Below, one piece after another: positions 9,586 through 18,758 of a DNA stretch of 32,329 nt; the first letter of the stretch is position 1, and every line of letters begins with the position of its first letter. This DNA comes from Acidobacteriota bacterium. GTDB taxonomy: Bacteria > Acidobacteriota > Terriglobia > Terriglobales > Acidobacteriaceae. A program made the translations under genes and the position numbers. Location: the NCBI GenBank assembly GCA_021778845.1, contig JAJYBU010000039.1, positions 1 to 32,329 on the forward strand, given 5' to 3'. The notes beneath the pieces were generated by a model. That model was not told the DNA's origin and made no database searches. It saw only the letters and a list, made by a program, of their open reading frames with translations.

Positions 9586-10623
9586 TTACCTGCTGTCGAA
9601 CACGTGCAGATCCCACGCGCTTCTCCAGGGGATGGAAAAGCTACTAGCTGCAAGTGTGATGGGTAGCCAGACATAGCGCCCGTCGATGGCATCCTTTGGG
9701 TTCCATTGATCAGCGATGAAGATGAAGGCCCCGGGCTTTCCGTGGACAGCCAGCACGTAGGTGCTTTGCGCTCCGAACGTGATATTCGCGTTCGGACCGG
9801 TGCAGGGGTTTCCGAGAGGGGTCCACGGACCGGTGATTCTCTCTGCGGTCGCGGCAAAGGCTGGATTCGGGGTCCAACCCGTGGTGTGCGAGCCAATATA
9901 AAAGTATCGGCCGTTCACCTTGAAAATTGCCTCTCCCTCAAGCGCCTGATGGGCCAGTATGCGAGCAAAGTGGCCGGTAGTGTCCAGATAGTCGTCCGTC
10001 AGCTGGGAGACGTGTTGTGTCTGGTTATTTTCGGAGGTCGTTATCAGATACGCCTTTCCGTCGTCATCGGCGAACAGGGTCATGTCTCGGCTCATTTCGC
10101 CGTCGGGGCGGAAGCTGCGAACGAAGGTGAAGGGCCCCACAGGGGATCGACTTGTAGCCACTCCGGCGAGTGCGGCACTGTAGCCTTTGCCCTTCAGTTC
10201 CAGATGGAACCACATGACATACTTCCCGGTTGCCGCGTTGAACAGGACCTTCGGTCGCTCGAGGACGGACCCTTTCACAATCGGACTATTCTCGTCTTCA
10301 CTCACCTTCAGAGCAATACCTTCATTCTTCCAGTGGTAAAGATCGCGCGAGGAATAGACAGAGATGCCGACGTTGGCGCGGTTGCCTCCTTCGCCACCAG
10401 TTTTGAACTCGCCGTACCAGAAGTAGGTCCCATTGCGGTATAGGAATCCGCCACCGTGCGCATTGATGGGTGTGCCGTCCGTATCCGGCCAGAGTTGGCC
10501 CGGACGAAACGGAGGCGGAGAAAGGGGCATGCTTTGTCCGGCCGCCAATGGAGCCTGCAAAGTTGCACAGATAGCGGCGAAAAGCAGGAGCATCCGGAAA
10601 GTCGAACAGGAGCTTCGTGTCAT
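9586..10623 (-). CDS. GH43 subfamily 24-like exo-beta-1,3-galactanase, exported
   Basis: A 345-residue five-bladed beta-propeller glycosidase with a signal peptide ending near LAAGQS. The opening pattern (DTDGTPINAHGGGFLYRNG, then YFWYGEFK) and ERPKVLFNAATGKYVMWFH are typical of GH43 subfamily 24 enzymes, which trim beta-1,3-galactan backbones of arabinogalactan. The Glu in LERPKV is the expected catalytic acid; the later GSHTTGWTPN and DQWNPKD motifs also fit. No carbohydrate-binding module is attached, and the chain ends soon after the last propeller blade, so this is a compact catalytic-only form. The gene starts 8 bases after the GH35 stop codon and is certainly in its operon. There is no strong ribosome binding site, suggesting translational coupling. 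Family is secure; exact linkage specificity is inferred. Confidence 0.87.
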   Translation of the reverse strand: MTRSSCSTFRMLLLFAAICATLQAPLAAGQSMPLSPPPFRPGQLWPDTDGTPINAHGGGFLYRNGTYFWYGEFKTGGEGGNRANVGISVYSSRDLYHWKNEGIALKVSEDENSPIVKGSVLERPKVLFNAATGKYVMWFHLELKGKGYSAALAGVATSRSPVGPFTFVRSFRPDGEMSRDMTLFADDDGKAYLITTSENNQTQHVSQLTDDYLDTTGHFARILAHQALEGEAIFKVNGRYFYIGSHTTGWTPNPAFAATAERITGPWTPLGNPCTGPNANITFGAQSTYVLAVHGKPGAFIFIADQWNPKDAIDGRYVWLPITLAASSFSIPWRSAWDLHVFDSR

Positions 10624-10631
10624 GGCGTCAG

Positions 10632-12500
10632 TTAGTTCCGATGGGTAGTGGTTTGGCCGAAGATCGAGATTCGTACGGTGCTGAACTTAGCATATCCATC
10701 GCCCTGCAATTCAAAGATGGTCAAGGTATTGCGGCCCGTTGAGAGCCAGGATCCAGGGGTATACAGCGAGAACTGTGGTCCAATCGACCAGAATCTCCCC
10801 AGTGGTCTGGCGTTGACGAAGGCTTCGCCCTTGCGAAAGGTTCGAGTGTCTAAGAAGGTATCAGTTGGATGCCGAACATTGAACGTTGCCTGATAAAAAC
10901 ACGGTCCGCTACACGGCTTTGTTTCAAAGCGGAGACCGGAAAGCCTGTCCATTGGTAATGAGAAGATTTCCCAGTGTGAAGGGGCTTGCCCGTCAAGGGT
11001 AACCGTGTCCGTAAGTCCTGCGCGTTCGCTGCGGATCACCTTCGAGAAGTTGACGCGACCAGAGTTCTCGACCAGGATGTCAAGGGTTGCAGCCTGAGAC
11101 AGCGCGGGCAGATCAAGAGACGTAGTCCCGGTGCGACGGTCAAGCGTTCCAATGTACCGTTGGTCGACATACACCTGCGCGTAGTCGTGGAGACCCTTCA
11201 GATTAAGGCTGCGCGCAGGCCCTCTATCTATACCCGTGCGATAGAGCACATAGCCGTAATTCTGCCCCAGATCTTCGAACGTCAAGAGAGTCTTGGTCTC
11301 AATGGGCATCGGCAAGTTACGCCATAAAGAAGCACTTTGGACGTTGCCGGACAAACTGAACTTGCCGACGGGAAGTGGCGGTGGAAGTGGCGGCGGCGTG
11401 ACACCTGTGACCTCCATGATGTCTTGCCGGAAACCGAAGAACTTTGCCCGGGGTACGCCACGCTCGTCTACCGGAGCGTCGTAGTCATAACTCGTTGTGT
11501 CAGGCTCGTAGTTTGAGCCATTCGAGTTTGCTCCATTCATCCAGCCGAAGCTTGTTCCCCCATCGAACATGTAGAGATTGACGGAATGGCCCTTCGAGAT
11601 CATGGCTCGATACTCCGCAACCTCAGCCGCCGTGTCGGATTGGTAGTGCCTGGCACCCCAGTGATCAAACCAGCCGGCCCAGTATTCACCACTCATTTGA
11701 GGACCTTCTGGACGGGCGGCTTTGAGCGCGGCAAATGCCTTCTGGGCATCCCCGGCACCGAAATTTACGACAGTGGGAAGTTCAGGTACAGAGCCTTTGA
11801 GAATGTCCGCGGGAGGGTTCGAGGTGTATAGGAGAGCATCCCCCAGCCCGTTGTTGATAAGGACCTGTTTTAGACCTTCAAGGTAGGCCCGGTCGTCACC
11901 GAAGGAGCCGTATTCGTTCTCGAGTTGAATCGCAAGAATGGGACCGCCGTTGTGAAGCATCAGAGGCCGTATCTCCTGAGAGAGGCGCTCAAGCCAGTTG
12001 CGCACCGCTGACGTGTAGGCAGGGTCGTTCGAGCGTAGTACGAGCGAGCGATCCTTGAGAAGCCAGGAGGGGTATCCGCCCAGATCCCATTCGCCACAGA
12101 CATAGGGGCCAGGACGAAGTATGACGTGGAGCCCTTCTTGTTGTGCTTCGCGAATGTACTCCGCAATATCGTTTTGACCCGAAAAATCATACTTGCCCGG
12201 CTGTGGCTCGTGAACATCCCAGAAAACATAGGTCGTGATCGTGTTCAATCCCATGGCCCGGGCTAGCTGGAAGCGATGCCTCCAGTAAGCACGTGGGATG
12301 CGCGTGTAGTGCATCTCACCAGCGAGGATCTGGTAAGGCTTGCCGTCCAGAAGGAACTGCGTTCCGGAAGCAGTGAAGGTATGGCTGATGTTAGGACGGC
12401 TGTCTGCTCCAGGCAGGCGAATTCCGGCGGTCTGTGTGTATCCGCGGTTGGAAGAAACGAGTCCGGCCAGAAGGATCGAGAAGAAAAGGAACCGCGTCAT
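10632..12500 (-). CDS. GH35 beta-galactosidase, exported
   Basis: A 622-residue enzyme that hydrolyses terminal beta-galactosides, exported by an N-terminal signal peptide (hydrophobic residues about 4-15). The GH35 TIM barrel is clear: GEMHYTRIPRAYWRHR (61-76), TTYVFWDVHEPQPGKYDFSG, then LRPGPYVCGEWDLGGYPSWL. The acid/base is expected at E196 in QLENEYG and the nucleophile at E272 in SGEYWAGWFDHWG. The C-terminal ~250 residues hold jelly-roll domains, including a stretch ending ARPLGRFWSIGPQFSLYTPG that is usual in the family. It heads a two-gene operon with the GH43 gene. A good promoter lies upstream at 12539-12567. With GH43 and GH106 it suggests a galactan backbone carrying rhamnose as target. 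Confidence 0.95.
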   Translation of the reverse strand: MTRFLFFSILLAGLVSSNRGYTQTAGIRLPGADSRPNISHTFTASGTQFLLDGKPYQILAGEMHYTRIPRAYWRHRFQLARAMGLNTITTYVFWDVHEPQPGKYDFSGQNDIAEYIREAQQEGLHVILRPGPYVCGEWDLGGYPSWLLKDRSLVLRSNDPAYTSAVRNWLERLSQEIRPLMLHNGGPILAIQLENEYGSFGDDRAYLEGLKQVLINNGLGDALLYTSNPPADILKGSVPELPTVVNFGAGDAQKAFAALKAARPEGPQMSGEYWAGWFDHWGARHYQSDTAAEVAEYRAMISKGHSVNLYMFDGGTSFGWMNGANSNGSNYEPDTTSYDYDAPVDERGVPRAKFFGFRQDIMEVTGVTPPPLPPPLPVGKFSLSGNVQSASLWRNLPMPIETKTLLTFEDLGQNYGYVLYRTGIDRGPARSLNLKGLHDYAQVYVDQRYIGTLDRRTGTTSLDLPALSQAATLDILVENSGRVNFSKVIRSERAGLTDTVTLDGQAPSHWEIFSLPMDRLSGLRFETKPCSGPCFYQATFNVRHPTDTFLDTRTFRKGEAFVNARPLGRFWSIGPQFSLYTPGSWLSTGRNTLTIFELQGDGYAKFSTVRISIFGQTTTHRN

Positions 12501-12538
12501 GATGAGGGAGGAAAAAATTGGAGCTTTCTCCTTCTGAA

Positions 12539-12567
12539 TGTATACGGATTCAAAAACGAAAAGTCAA
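12539..12567 (-). promoter_or_regulatory. Promoter of the GH35-GH43 operon
   Basis: On the - strand: TTGACT (12562-12567), a 17-base spacer and TATACA (12539-12544), placing transcription start about 30 bases before the GH35 ATG. The -10 box overlaps a 14-mer (TGAATCCGTATACA at 12539-12552) matching 11 of 14 positions of the LacI-type box at 14435. Regulation by the local LacI protein is therefore possible but weaker here. Confidence 0.55.
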
Positions 12568-12586
12568 TGATCTACCGGCTCGCCGT

Positions 12587-14167
12587 CTAACGCCAGAGAA
12601 TGTTCAAGCCAAGGCAGCAAAGTAAAAGGGCGGTCGAGAGCACAAGCACCGGTAGATCGCGCCGTTCCAGGCGGAAAGGAGGGTGGCGAAGATCGATACA
12701 TGCAGGATCGCCGACGGAGGCGTCCTGTCCGCAGGAGAGCAGAAGCGAGGTGATCATCGTCGTTGTAAAGGAGTACCCGGCGGCATGGAAGTTGCTGCTC
12801 ATGACCGAACCATAGTGCACCCATCCCGCGGCCTGGACGAGAAGATGGCAGACGCCAGCGGTAATGCCTGAGAGAAATCCGATGATTGCAGTGCGGGATT
12901 TGACCCGAGTGGTCGTCATCCCAAGGAGGAATACTGCCCAGAACGGCGACCCGAAAAGAGCAAACAGGAGCTGCACGTTCTCCATGAGATTGCTGAATAA
13001 GAAAGTGGTGTAGGACACGAGGCAACTCAACGTGGCAGACGCCACGATCGCCATGCGGGCGACACGCATATAGTGAGCTTCGGTATCGTGCGCGTTAATG
13101 TGAGAACGGTAGATATCCTCCGTCCACAGCGCTGCGACAGCGGAAATATTTGCAGCCAGGCCTGACATGAGGCTTGCCACGAGAGCGGTAAGGCCGAGCC
13201 CGAGCAGTATCGGCCCGTAACTCAACTCCATCAACAACGGCAACGCCTGATCATGGTGGTGGGCGAGTGCCAGAGGGGGGACCAGTCGCATGGCCGCGAT
13301 TCCTGGGACGACGACGAGGAAAGAAAACGCAAGTTTGCCGAAACCCGCAAGGAGCGGAACAGCGCGGGCTTCAGCTTCAGTACGCACCGCGAACGCTCGT
13401 TGCATCAAAACGAAGTCGGTACACCAGTAACCGAAACTTAGGACCACCCCCAGCCCCAGGCTGATTCCAGCCACGTCGAAGGGGGCGCTACGGCTGGCCA
13501 GGGGAAGTGCGGTCCAAAGGCGAGAAGTAGCATCAGGGCTCTGCAGGTGGATCTGCCAGGCCGTGTGGAAGCAACGCCATGCCAGGGGCGCAAGACCCAG
13601 AACCATGATGAGGAGTTGAAAAACTTCGTTATAGATTGTGGCGCGTAGCCCCCCAAGGAGCACATAAATTAAAACCACCACTGCAGAGAGTACGACCCCA
13701 GCCAGAAAGCGGACTCCAGAGACGACGATCAGCACCTGAGCCATCGCATACAGGCTGATTCCAGCGAGGAAAAACGCTGTCAACGCGCTGATGCAGGCGT
13801 TGAACAGACGCATGCCCGGGCCGTACCGCACTTCGAGATATTCCGGAACGCTGCGCACGGAGTTGCGACGGTAGAGCGGCATCATGAATAAAGCCAGAAA
13901 GACCATGGCGGGGATAGCGCCGATCCAGTAGAAGTGAAAGGCTTGGACTCCATACTGCGAGGCCATCGCGCTGAGGCCGACAATCTCCAGAGCACCGCAG
14001 TTTGCGGCGAGATATGCGGTTGCGATGACAAGCACTGGCAGTGATCGTGTGGCGTTGAGATAGGAGTTCGCAGTTGACTCGCGCCTCCGCGACAACCACC
14101 CGATGGATATGGTGATCATGAAGTAGACCGGCAGAATGAGAATGCCGATTAAATTGCGTTTTGTCAT
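12587..14167 (-). CDS. Sodium/solute symporter (SSS family)
   Basis: A polytopic inner-membrane transporter of the sodium:solute symporter family, probably importing galactose, rhamnose or another released sugar. It has about 13-14 hydrophobic segments. The first (ILILPVYFMITISIGWLSRRRE) is followed by SYLNATRSLPVLVIATAYLAAN and EIVGLSAMASQYG, a typical SSS opening, and later by VPEYLEVRYGPGMRLF. I start at the ATG at 14167 because it leaves six residues before the first membrane helix, as family members have; ATG 14227 and GTG 14245 are in-frame alternatives and none has a clear ribosome binding site. With ATG 14167 the protein has 526 residues. It is divergent from the receptor at 14499 and precedes the GH35 operon by about 85 bases. 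Substrate is inferred from neighbours. Confidence 0.88.
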   Translation of the reverse strand: MTKRNLIGILILPVYFMITISIGWLSRRRESTANSYLNATRSLPVLVIATAYLAANCGALEIVGLSAMASQYGVQAFHFYWIGAIPAMVFLALFMMPLYRRNSVRSVPEYLEVRYGPGMRLFNACISALTAFFLAGISLYAMAQVLIVVSGVRFLAGVVLSAVVVLIYVLLGGLRATIYNEVFQLLIMVLGLAPLAWRCFHTAWQIHLQSPDATSRLWTALPLASRSAPFDVAGISLGLGVVLSFGYWCTDFVLMQRAFAVRTEAEARAVPLLAGFGKLAFSFLVVVPGIAAMRLVPPLALAHHHDQALPLLMELSYGPILLGLGLTALVASLMSGLAANISAVAALWTEDIYRSHINAHDTEAHYMRVARMAIVASATLSCLVSYTTFLFSNLMENVQLLFALFGSPFWAVFLLGMTTTRVKSRTAIIGFLSGITAGVCHLLVQAAGWVHYGSVMSSNFHAAGYSFTTTMITSLLLSCGQDASVGDPACIDLRHPPFRLERRDLPVLVLSTALLLCCLGLNILWR

Positions 14168-14252
14168 TGAGTTGTTGCCGCTGAAGATCGCGCAGACCGA
14201 GTTGAGAGAAAGAAGGTTCGAGGTCATTTCATACCGTGGCGACACCTAAGCG

Positions 14253-14279
14253 TATCGCGAGATGCTAGACGCCGCGATA
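14253..14279. promoter_or_regulatory. Inverted repeat in the symporter-receptor divergent region
   Basis: TATCGCG (14253-14259) and its complement CGCGATA (14273-14279) are separated by 13 bases, just upstream of the symporter start codons. It could bind a regulator of the divergent pair or form a leader hairpin in the symporter mRNA. It does not match the LacI-type box. Confidence 0.3.
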
Positions 14280-14377
14280 TGAAAACCTGCCGACTGACCT
14301 GCTGAATCTCAAGAGGGAGGATTTTTCTTTAGCCCGCACGTTGCGAACCCCAGTTTTGTATTCGAAACATTTCCTCC

Positions 14378-14407
14378 TTGACACGGTTGTAAGTGCGTGG
14401 GTAGGAT
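14378..14407 (+). promoter_or_regulatory. Promoter of the second receptor gene
   Basis: TTGACA (14378-14383), an 18-base spacer and TAGGAT (14402-14407). Transcription would start near 14414, giving an 85-base leader that contains the operator-like box at 14435. The same arrangement exists at the orphan promoter at 8199-8269. Confidence 0.55.
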
Positions 14408-14434
14408 TAGCCCGTTCCAATGCTTACCCTCTAA

Positions 14435-14448
14435 TGCACACGTATACA
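14435..14448. promoter_or_regulatory. Probable LacI-family operator
   Basis: TGCACACGTATACA is near-palindromic around a central CG and lies 27 bases after the -10 box, a position where a bound repressor would block transcription. The copy at 8199-8212 reads TGCACACGTGTACA in the matching orientation. The regulator is inferred to be the LacI-type protein at 8453-9484. Confidence 0.5.
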
Positions 14449-14498
14449 GTCGCATTCCGAATGTGAAATTTCGTGTGCGAGATTGAAAGGATTCGCCC

Positions 14499-17400
14499 AT
14501 GCATACCATGTTTAAATTGGCCAACCGCAGATTCGCCCGCCTTGGTCTTCTCGCTGCATTGATAGTGGTTGCAGCGCCGGCCTTCGCGCAGCGGTACCTG
14601 GGCGCGATTGACGGTGAGGTTACGGACCCCAGCGACGCCAGAATTCCGGGCGCCGTGGTTACCGTCCAGGAAGGTGCTACTCATTACAAGTCCACTGCGA
14701 CGGCCGACGCAGCCGGTGAGTACAGCTTTCCATCCCTGAATCCCGGCACCTACTCGGTGACCCTGACCGCACCAGGATTTAAAACCGAAACCAAGCAAGG
14801 CGTCGTCCTGACAGCCGGCCAGATGCAGAAGGTCGACTTTCATCTGAGCGCTGGGGCGACCACAGAAACGGTTACTGTACTGGCGGACAATCCGTTGATC
14901 GACACTGGTTCCGCGAATATTGCTACAACCCTTAACCAGCAGGAAGTAACCGACCTGCCCAATATCGGACGCAACCCCTACGTCATGTCGACTCTCGCCG
15001 CCGGCATACAGGGAGGCGCTTACTTTCAGGGAGACGCCAACGCGTTCAACAATCCATTCAGTGGTGCCGCCGTCTTCATCCTCAGCGATGGCAATGGAGG
15101 TCACAACCGTCTGACGCTGAACGGTATCCCGAATGACGCAGCCGAGCGGCTGTCCGGCGCTACGTACACCAACTTCGTTCCCTCTCCCGAAGCGGTGCAG
15201 GAAGTCAAAACCCAGACGTCGATCTTTGATGCGCAGGTTGGCCACGGTAACGGCACGGTAACTAATGTTGTCGTTCGGTCCGGCACCAATACGCTGCACG
15301 GCGCCGCGTACTACGTGTTCCAGAACACCTACCTGAATTCGAGATATTCCCAGCAGCGGTTGCTCGGGCAGTCACGCAATAATGATCAACTCAGCCAGAC
15401 CGGCTTTGTGCTGGATGGTCCTGTTTACATCCCCAAGCTATATAACGGCCGCAACAAAACCTTTTTCATGGTGGCGTTTGAGCGGTATGCTGCACACCAG
15501 GCCGTCAACTACTCTTCCCGCGTTCCGACCCAGACCGAACGCACTGGCGACTTCTCCGACCTTTGTAGCACCTTCGATGCTAACGGCCTTTGCACCTCGG
15601 GCGTACAGCTTTATGATCCCCAGTCTCCAATTGACGCGAACGGGAACCGCACCGCCTACTTCGCGAACAACCTTATTCCTGCCAATAGCGTTACGAAGAC
15701 CGGACAAGCACTCCTGAGCTACTTCCCCCTGCCGAACGTTCCCGGCGCTTCGGCAACTGGCGGAACCAACTATGTTGCGAGCCAGACATCGTATGCGAGC
15801 ACCTATCCGTCGTTCATCGTGCGCTTTGACCAGACGATCGGCGCGAAGAACAAGATGAACGTGATTCTATTCCGCTCCGGGCTCACCCAGCAGGGCCCCC
15901 ACGAAGGCTTTCCAAAAGAGATCGGTCCCGGCGACTGCGGCATCTGCTATTACCACGTGTATCGCAACAATCGTGGTGGCAGCCTCGACGATGTGCAGCA
16001 GTTCTCCAGCTCGATGGTGTTGGACTCTCGCTTGGGCGTTCTCTATCACCCGTTCGGCCTGGTGTATCCGGACAACACGAACTTCGACTTGTCCAGTATT
16101 GGAATCTCCAGCAACGGTCTGCAGTATGCGTCGTTTCCCGGTGTGAACCCTTCCGGCTATGCGCAACTTCCTGCAGCGTCCCGTGGTCAGGTCAGCACCA
16201 ACATGACGGCGGCTCTTGAAGAAGTGCTGACAAAGACCATCCGGACACACAGCATCCGCTTTGGCTTCGAAGGCAATCTGGTGCGCTACGACGTCCAGAA
16301 CCCGCAGAGCGGCTTTGGCGCATTCAACTTCGACAATCGCTTTACGCAGCAGAACTATCAGACTGGAAGCCCGAACTCAGGTAACGCAGTCGCGTCACTG
16401 TTGCTGGGAGCCTTCAGTTCGGTTTCGTACGATATCACCCCGGCGTACGCGCTACAGCAGATTTACATGGCACCGTTTGTGCAAGACGATTGGCGCGTAA
16501 CACCGCGACTGACCGTGAACCTGGGAGCCCGGTGGGACTACGAGTCGCCGTTCACGGAACGACACAACATGCAAGTGGCCGGCTTCTGCACCACATGCAA
16601 TAACCCACTTCAGGACTCCGTCTCGGGCATCACATTGAAGGGTGGTCTGCTTTACACCAGCAGCAGCAATCGCTTCCCCTATCCGCGCGACCTCAATAAC
16701 TGGCAGCCGCGTCTGGGTCTGGCGTATCAGGCGTTCCAGCACACCGTGGTGCGCGCCGGCTTCGGGATCATTTACTTCAATACACTCGAAAGCCCGGTTG
16801 GTACCGGTTTTGAGCAGAGCACCAGCTACAACAACTATCTGACCAACACGCCGCTGAACTCTACCAGCAACCCCTTCCCGAACGGCGTGTTGAAGCCTAC
16901 CGGAAGCTCGCTCGGCTTGGCTTCGGCGGTGGGACAGAACGTAAGCTTTTACGATCCGAACCACGTGCAACCCAAGAGCACACAGTACACCGTGAGCGTG
17001 CAACAGGCGTTTGGCGGCGGTTTCGCAACACAGATCGCTTACGTTGGACAGCGCCCTTCAAGCCTCGAAGTCAACCACAATATCGACATTGTACCTGCGC
17101 AGTACTGGAATCAGGGTGGCGTTGGGGCGAACTACCTAAACGCCGCTGTGTCAAATCCGATGGCCGGTCAGCTTCCTCAGAGCGGCAACCTGAATGGCCC
17201 CACCATCAACCGCTTCCGTCTCCTGGTCCCTTTTCCCGAGTTCCTTTCGGTCACCGAACTGGGCTCCTCGATCGGCGTTGCCCCGTACAACGCTCTGCAG
17301 ATCCAGTTGTCTCGCCCAATGCGCCATCACCTAAGCTTCCAGGCAAACTTCACCTGGGACAAGACGATGCTGCACACGTTCTATTACGACGACTATCACG

Positions 17401-18077
17401 CAGCGATCGGGCAGCTTGCTTCGCAACAGGACAGCAACCCGACGATATTTGGCAACATCTTCGGCACAGTGGAACTGCCGAACCTTTTGTCTCGTCCTGC
17501 GTGGGAGCGGCTAGCCCTGGGCGGGTGGCAGGTCAACACCGTGGCCCGGTTCACCAACGGTCCTCTGGTAGGTGCTCCGGGCGGATACAACATCATCGGC
17601 AACTATCATCAGCCGCGGCAGACGTACGCCCGGGAGTTCAGCACCTGCTATGAGACAGCCAAGCTGAACAGCTCTACGGGGGCAGTGATCTACACGACGC
17701 AGCCAACTCAGATTGGTGCCAACGGTGTTCCGGTGCATCAGGGCTGCGATGCTCAATCGCCAAACCTGGCGTTCCGTCAGCTACTGCCGTATGAATCGCT
17801 AAATCAGCCAGGCGTGCTCAATGTGCGCGAGCCGCTTAAGCCCCTCATGGACCTTTCGGTGTTCAAGCAATTCATCGTGCGGGAAGGGATGAGCCTCGAG
17901 ATCCGCGGCGAGTTCTTCAACGTGATGAATACGCCCAATTATGGCGGTCCGAACACCAGCCTCGGAGCAGCGAATGCAGGATCCGTGCTCTCGTATTCAA
18001 GCACATACTCGCAGGGTTATTTCAACCAGGCCAATGATCCGCGCATCGGACAGTTGACTGCCCGGCTCAACTTCTAA
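14499..18077 (+). CDS. Oar-like TonB-dependent receptor with carboxypeptidase-regulatory-like N-terminal domain
   Basis: A 1192-residue outer-membrane receptor, the probable import or binding protein for the oligosaccharides released by the neighbouring hydrolases. The signal peptide (about 1-30) ends in APAFAQ. A carboxypeptidase-regulatory-like domain (GEVTDPSDARIPGAVVTV, about 39-56, to about 125) precedes the plug, and a long barrel follows, ending GQLTARLNF with the terminal Phe expected of a barrel. It is a paralogue of the protein encoded at 475, but divergent from it. The ATG follows an AAAGGA ribosome binding site. The gene has its own promoter with an operator-like box in the leader and a canonical terminator after the stop, so it is monocistronic. 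It is divergent from the symporter. No SusD-like protein accompanies it. Confidence 0.92.
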   Translation: MHTMFKLANRRFARLGLLAALIVVAAPAFAQRYLGAIDGEVTDPSDARIPGAVVTVQEGATHYKSTATADAAGEYSFPSLNPGTYSVTLTAPGFKTETKQGVVLTAGQMQKVDFHLSAGATTETVTVLADNPLIDTGSANIATTLNQQEVTDLPNIGRNPYVMSTLAAGIQGGAYFQGDANAFNNPFSGAAVFILSDGNGGHNRLTLNGIPNDAAERLSGATYTNFVPSPEAVQEVKTQTSIFDAQVGHGNGTVTNVVVRSGTNTLHGAAYYVFQNTYLNSRYSQQRLLGQSRNNDQLSQTGFVLDGPVYIPKLYNGRNKTFFMVAFERYAAHQAVNYSSRVPTQTERTGDFSDLCSTFDANGLCTSGVQLYDPQSPIDANGNRTAYFANNLIPANSVTKTGQALLSYFPLPNVPGASATGGTNYVASQTSYASTYPSFIVRFDQTIGAKNKMNVILFRSGLTQQGPHEGFPKEIGPGDCGICYYHVYRNNRGGSLDDVQQFSSSMVLDSRLGVLYHPFGLVYPDNTNFDLSSIGISSNGLQYASFPGVNPSGYAQLPAASRGQVSTNMTAALEEVLTKTIRTHSIRFGFEGNLVRYDVQNPQSGFGAFNFDNRFTQQNYQTGSPNSGNAVASLLLGAFSSVSYDITPAYALQQIYMAPFVQDDWRVTPRLTVNLGARWDYESPFTERHNMQVAGFCTTCNNPLQDSVSGITLKGGLLYTSSSNRFPYPRDLNNWQPRLGLAYQAFQHTVVRAGFGIIYFNTLESPVGTGFEQSTSYNNYLTNTPLNSTSNPFPNGVLKPTGSSLGLASAVGQNVSFYDPNHVQPKSTQYTVSVQQAFGGGFATQIAYVGQRPSSLEVNHNIDIVPAQYWNQGGVGANYLNAAVSNPMAGQLPQSGNLNGPTINRFRLLVPFPEFLSVTELGSSIGVAPYNALQIQLSRPMRHHLSFQANFTWDKTMLHTFYYDDYHAAIGQLASQQDSNPTIFGNIFGTVELPNLLSRPAWERLALGGWQVNTVARFTNGPLVGAPGGYNIIGNYHQPRQTYAREFSTCYETAKLNSSTGAVIYTTQPTQIGANGVPVHQGCDAQSPNLAFRQLLPYESLNQPGVLNVREPLKPLMDLSVFKQFIVREGMSLEIRGEFFNVMNTPNYGGPNTSLGAANAGSVLSYSSTYSQGYFNQANDPRIGQLTARLNF

Positions 18078-18090
18078 CTGTCGCTCCCTC

Positions 18091-18121
18091 AAGCGGATCC
18101 TCCAGTGAGGGTCCGCTTTTT
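18091..18121 (+). terminator. Rho-independent terminator of the second receptor gene
   Basis: A 12-base stem, AAGCGGATCCTC (18091-18102) against GAGGGTCCGCTT (18107-18118), has one wobble pair and a CAGT loop. It runs straight into a T-run 14 bases after the receptor stop codon. This is a textbook intrinsic terminator. Confidence 0.9.
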
Positions 18122-18389
18122 CTTGCCCGTTAGCTCTCGATTTCCCCGTGCATCCTTTTGCCCACTACCGGATACGGAGAAACAAACATCTCCTCCTGCT
18201 TATCCTTCAGGCGGTACCGTAAGACCCAACTCTTTGAACTATTGGGGTTATCGCAAGGGATAGACCCCGGCCCTCGGAAACCGTATTGGACTGCATGGTA
18301 AAGGGCGTGAACTCATACCTAATGTAGAAGTCTCTGGTGCCTTCTCTTGCGAGATGCCTCACTCGCACCAACATATCACCTTGAAGCTA
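18122..18389. other. Intergenic stretch, no gene seen
   Basis: No open frame with a recognisable product, no tRNA-like fold and no clear repeat was found between the receptor terminator and the decayed toxin-antitoxin module. It probably holds decayed sequence. Confidence 0.4.
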
Positions 18390-18407
18390 TATCACTGTGG
18401 AGTGATA
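18390..18407. promoter_or_regulatory. Probable operator of the decayed toxin-antitoxin module
   Basis: TATCACT and its exact complement AGTGATA flank a GTGG spacer, about 15 bases before the recognisable start of the toxin reading frame. Type II toxin-antitoxin operons are usually autoregulated through such palindromes. Confidence 0.45.
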
Positions 18408-18422
18408 GCCTGTACGGCTTGA

Positions 18423-18756
18423 GCAGTAGAAGTCAGCAACGAATTTGTACAGCGGTACGACACGCTTGACGAAGAGGGGGAGCGTGAGCGTCGACACTTC
18501 CGTCGACATGCTCGTGGAATAGGGGCCAATGCTCGGATGCCCCGACGTTGATGCGCTCAAGGGTTCACGCTATCCCAACATGAAAGATCTGCGCGTACAG
18601 CACCAAGGGCCACCGTTTCGAATTCTCTTTGCTATCGATCCACGTCGATGCGCCTACCTCATTCTTGGCGGCGATCAGACCGGTGATGACAAGTGGTACG
18701 ACACGGCAGTCCGCCGCGCAGAAGCGATCTACACATTCCATCTCGCCGAGATTTGA
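18423..18756 (+). pseudogene. HigB/RelE-like toxin (phage Gp49-like family), broken
   Basis: The downstream part reads DVDALKGSRYPNMKDL, RVQHQGPPFRILFAIDPRR and GGDQTGDDKWYD, which is characteristic of the Gp49-like HigB/RelE mRNA-interferase family. The N-terminal half survives in another frame (VEVSNEFVQRYDTLDEEGER from about 18426). A frameshift near 18489 joins it to VDTSVDMLVE, which is followed by an in-frame TAG (18520-18522) and then GPMLGCPDVD. The gene therefore carries two lesions; the intact family length is about 110 residues. An ATG at 18529 could give a 75-residue C-terminal piece, but that would lack part of the fold. The antitoxin remnant starts 2 bases after its stop. Confidence 0.8.
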
Positions 18757-18758
18757 GG

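Noticed and set aside
18122..18389. A possible tRNA or small RNA after the second receptor
   Set aside because: No cloverleaf, CCA end or T-loop sequence could be found by eye.
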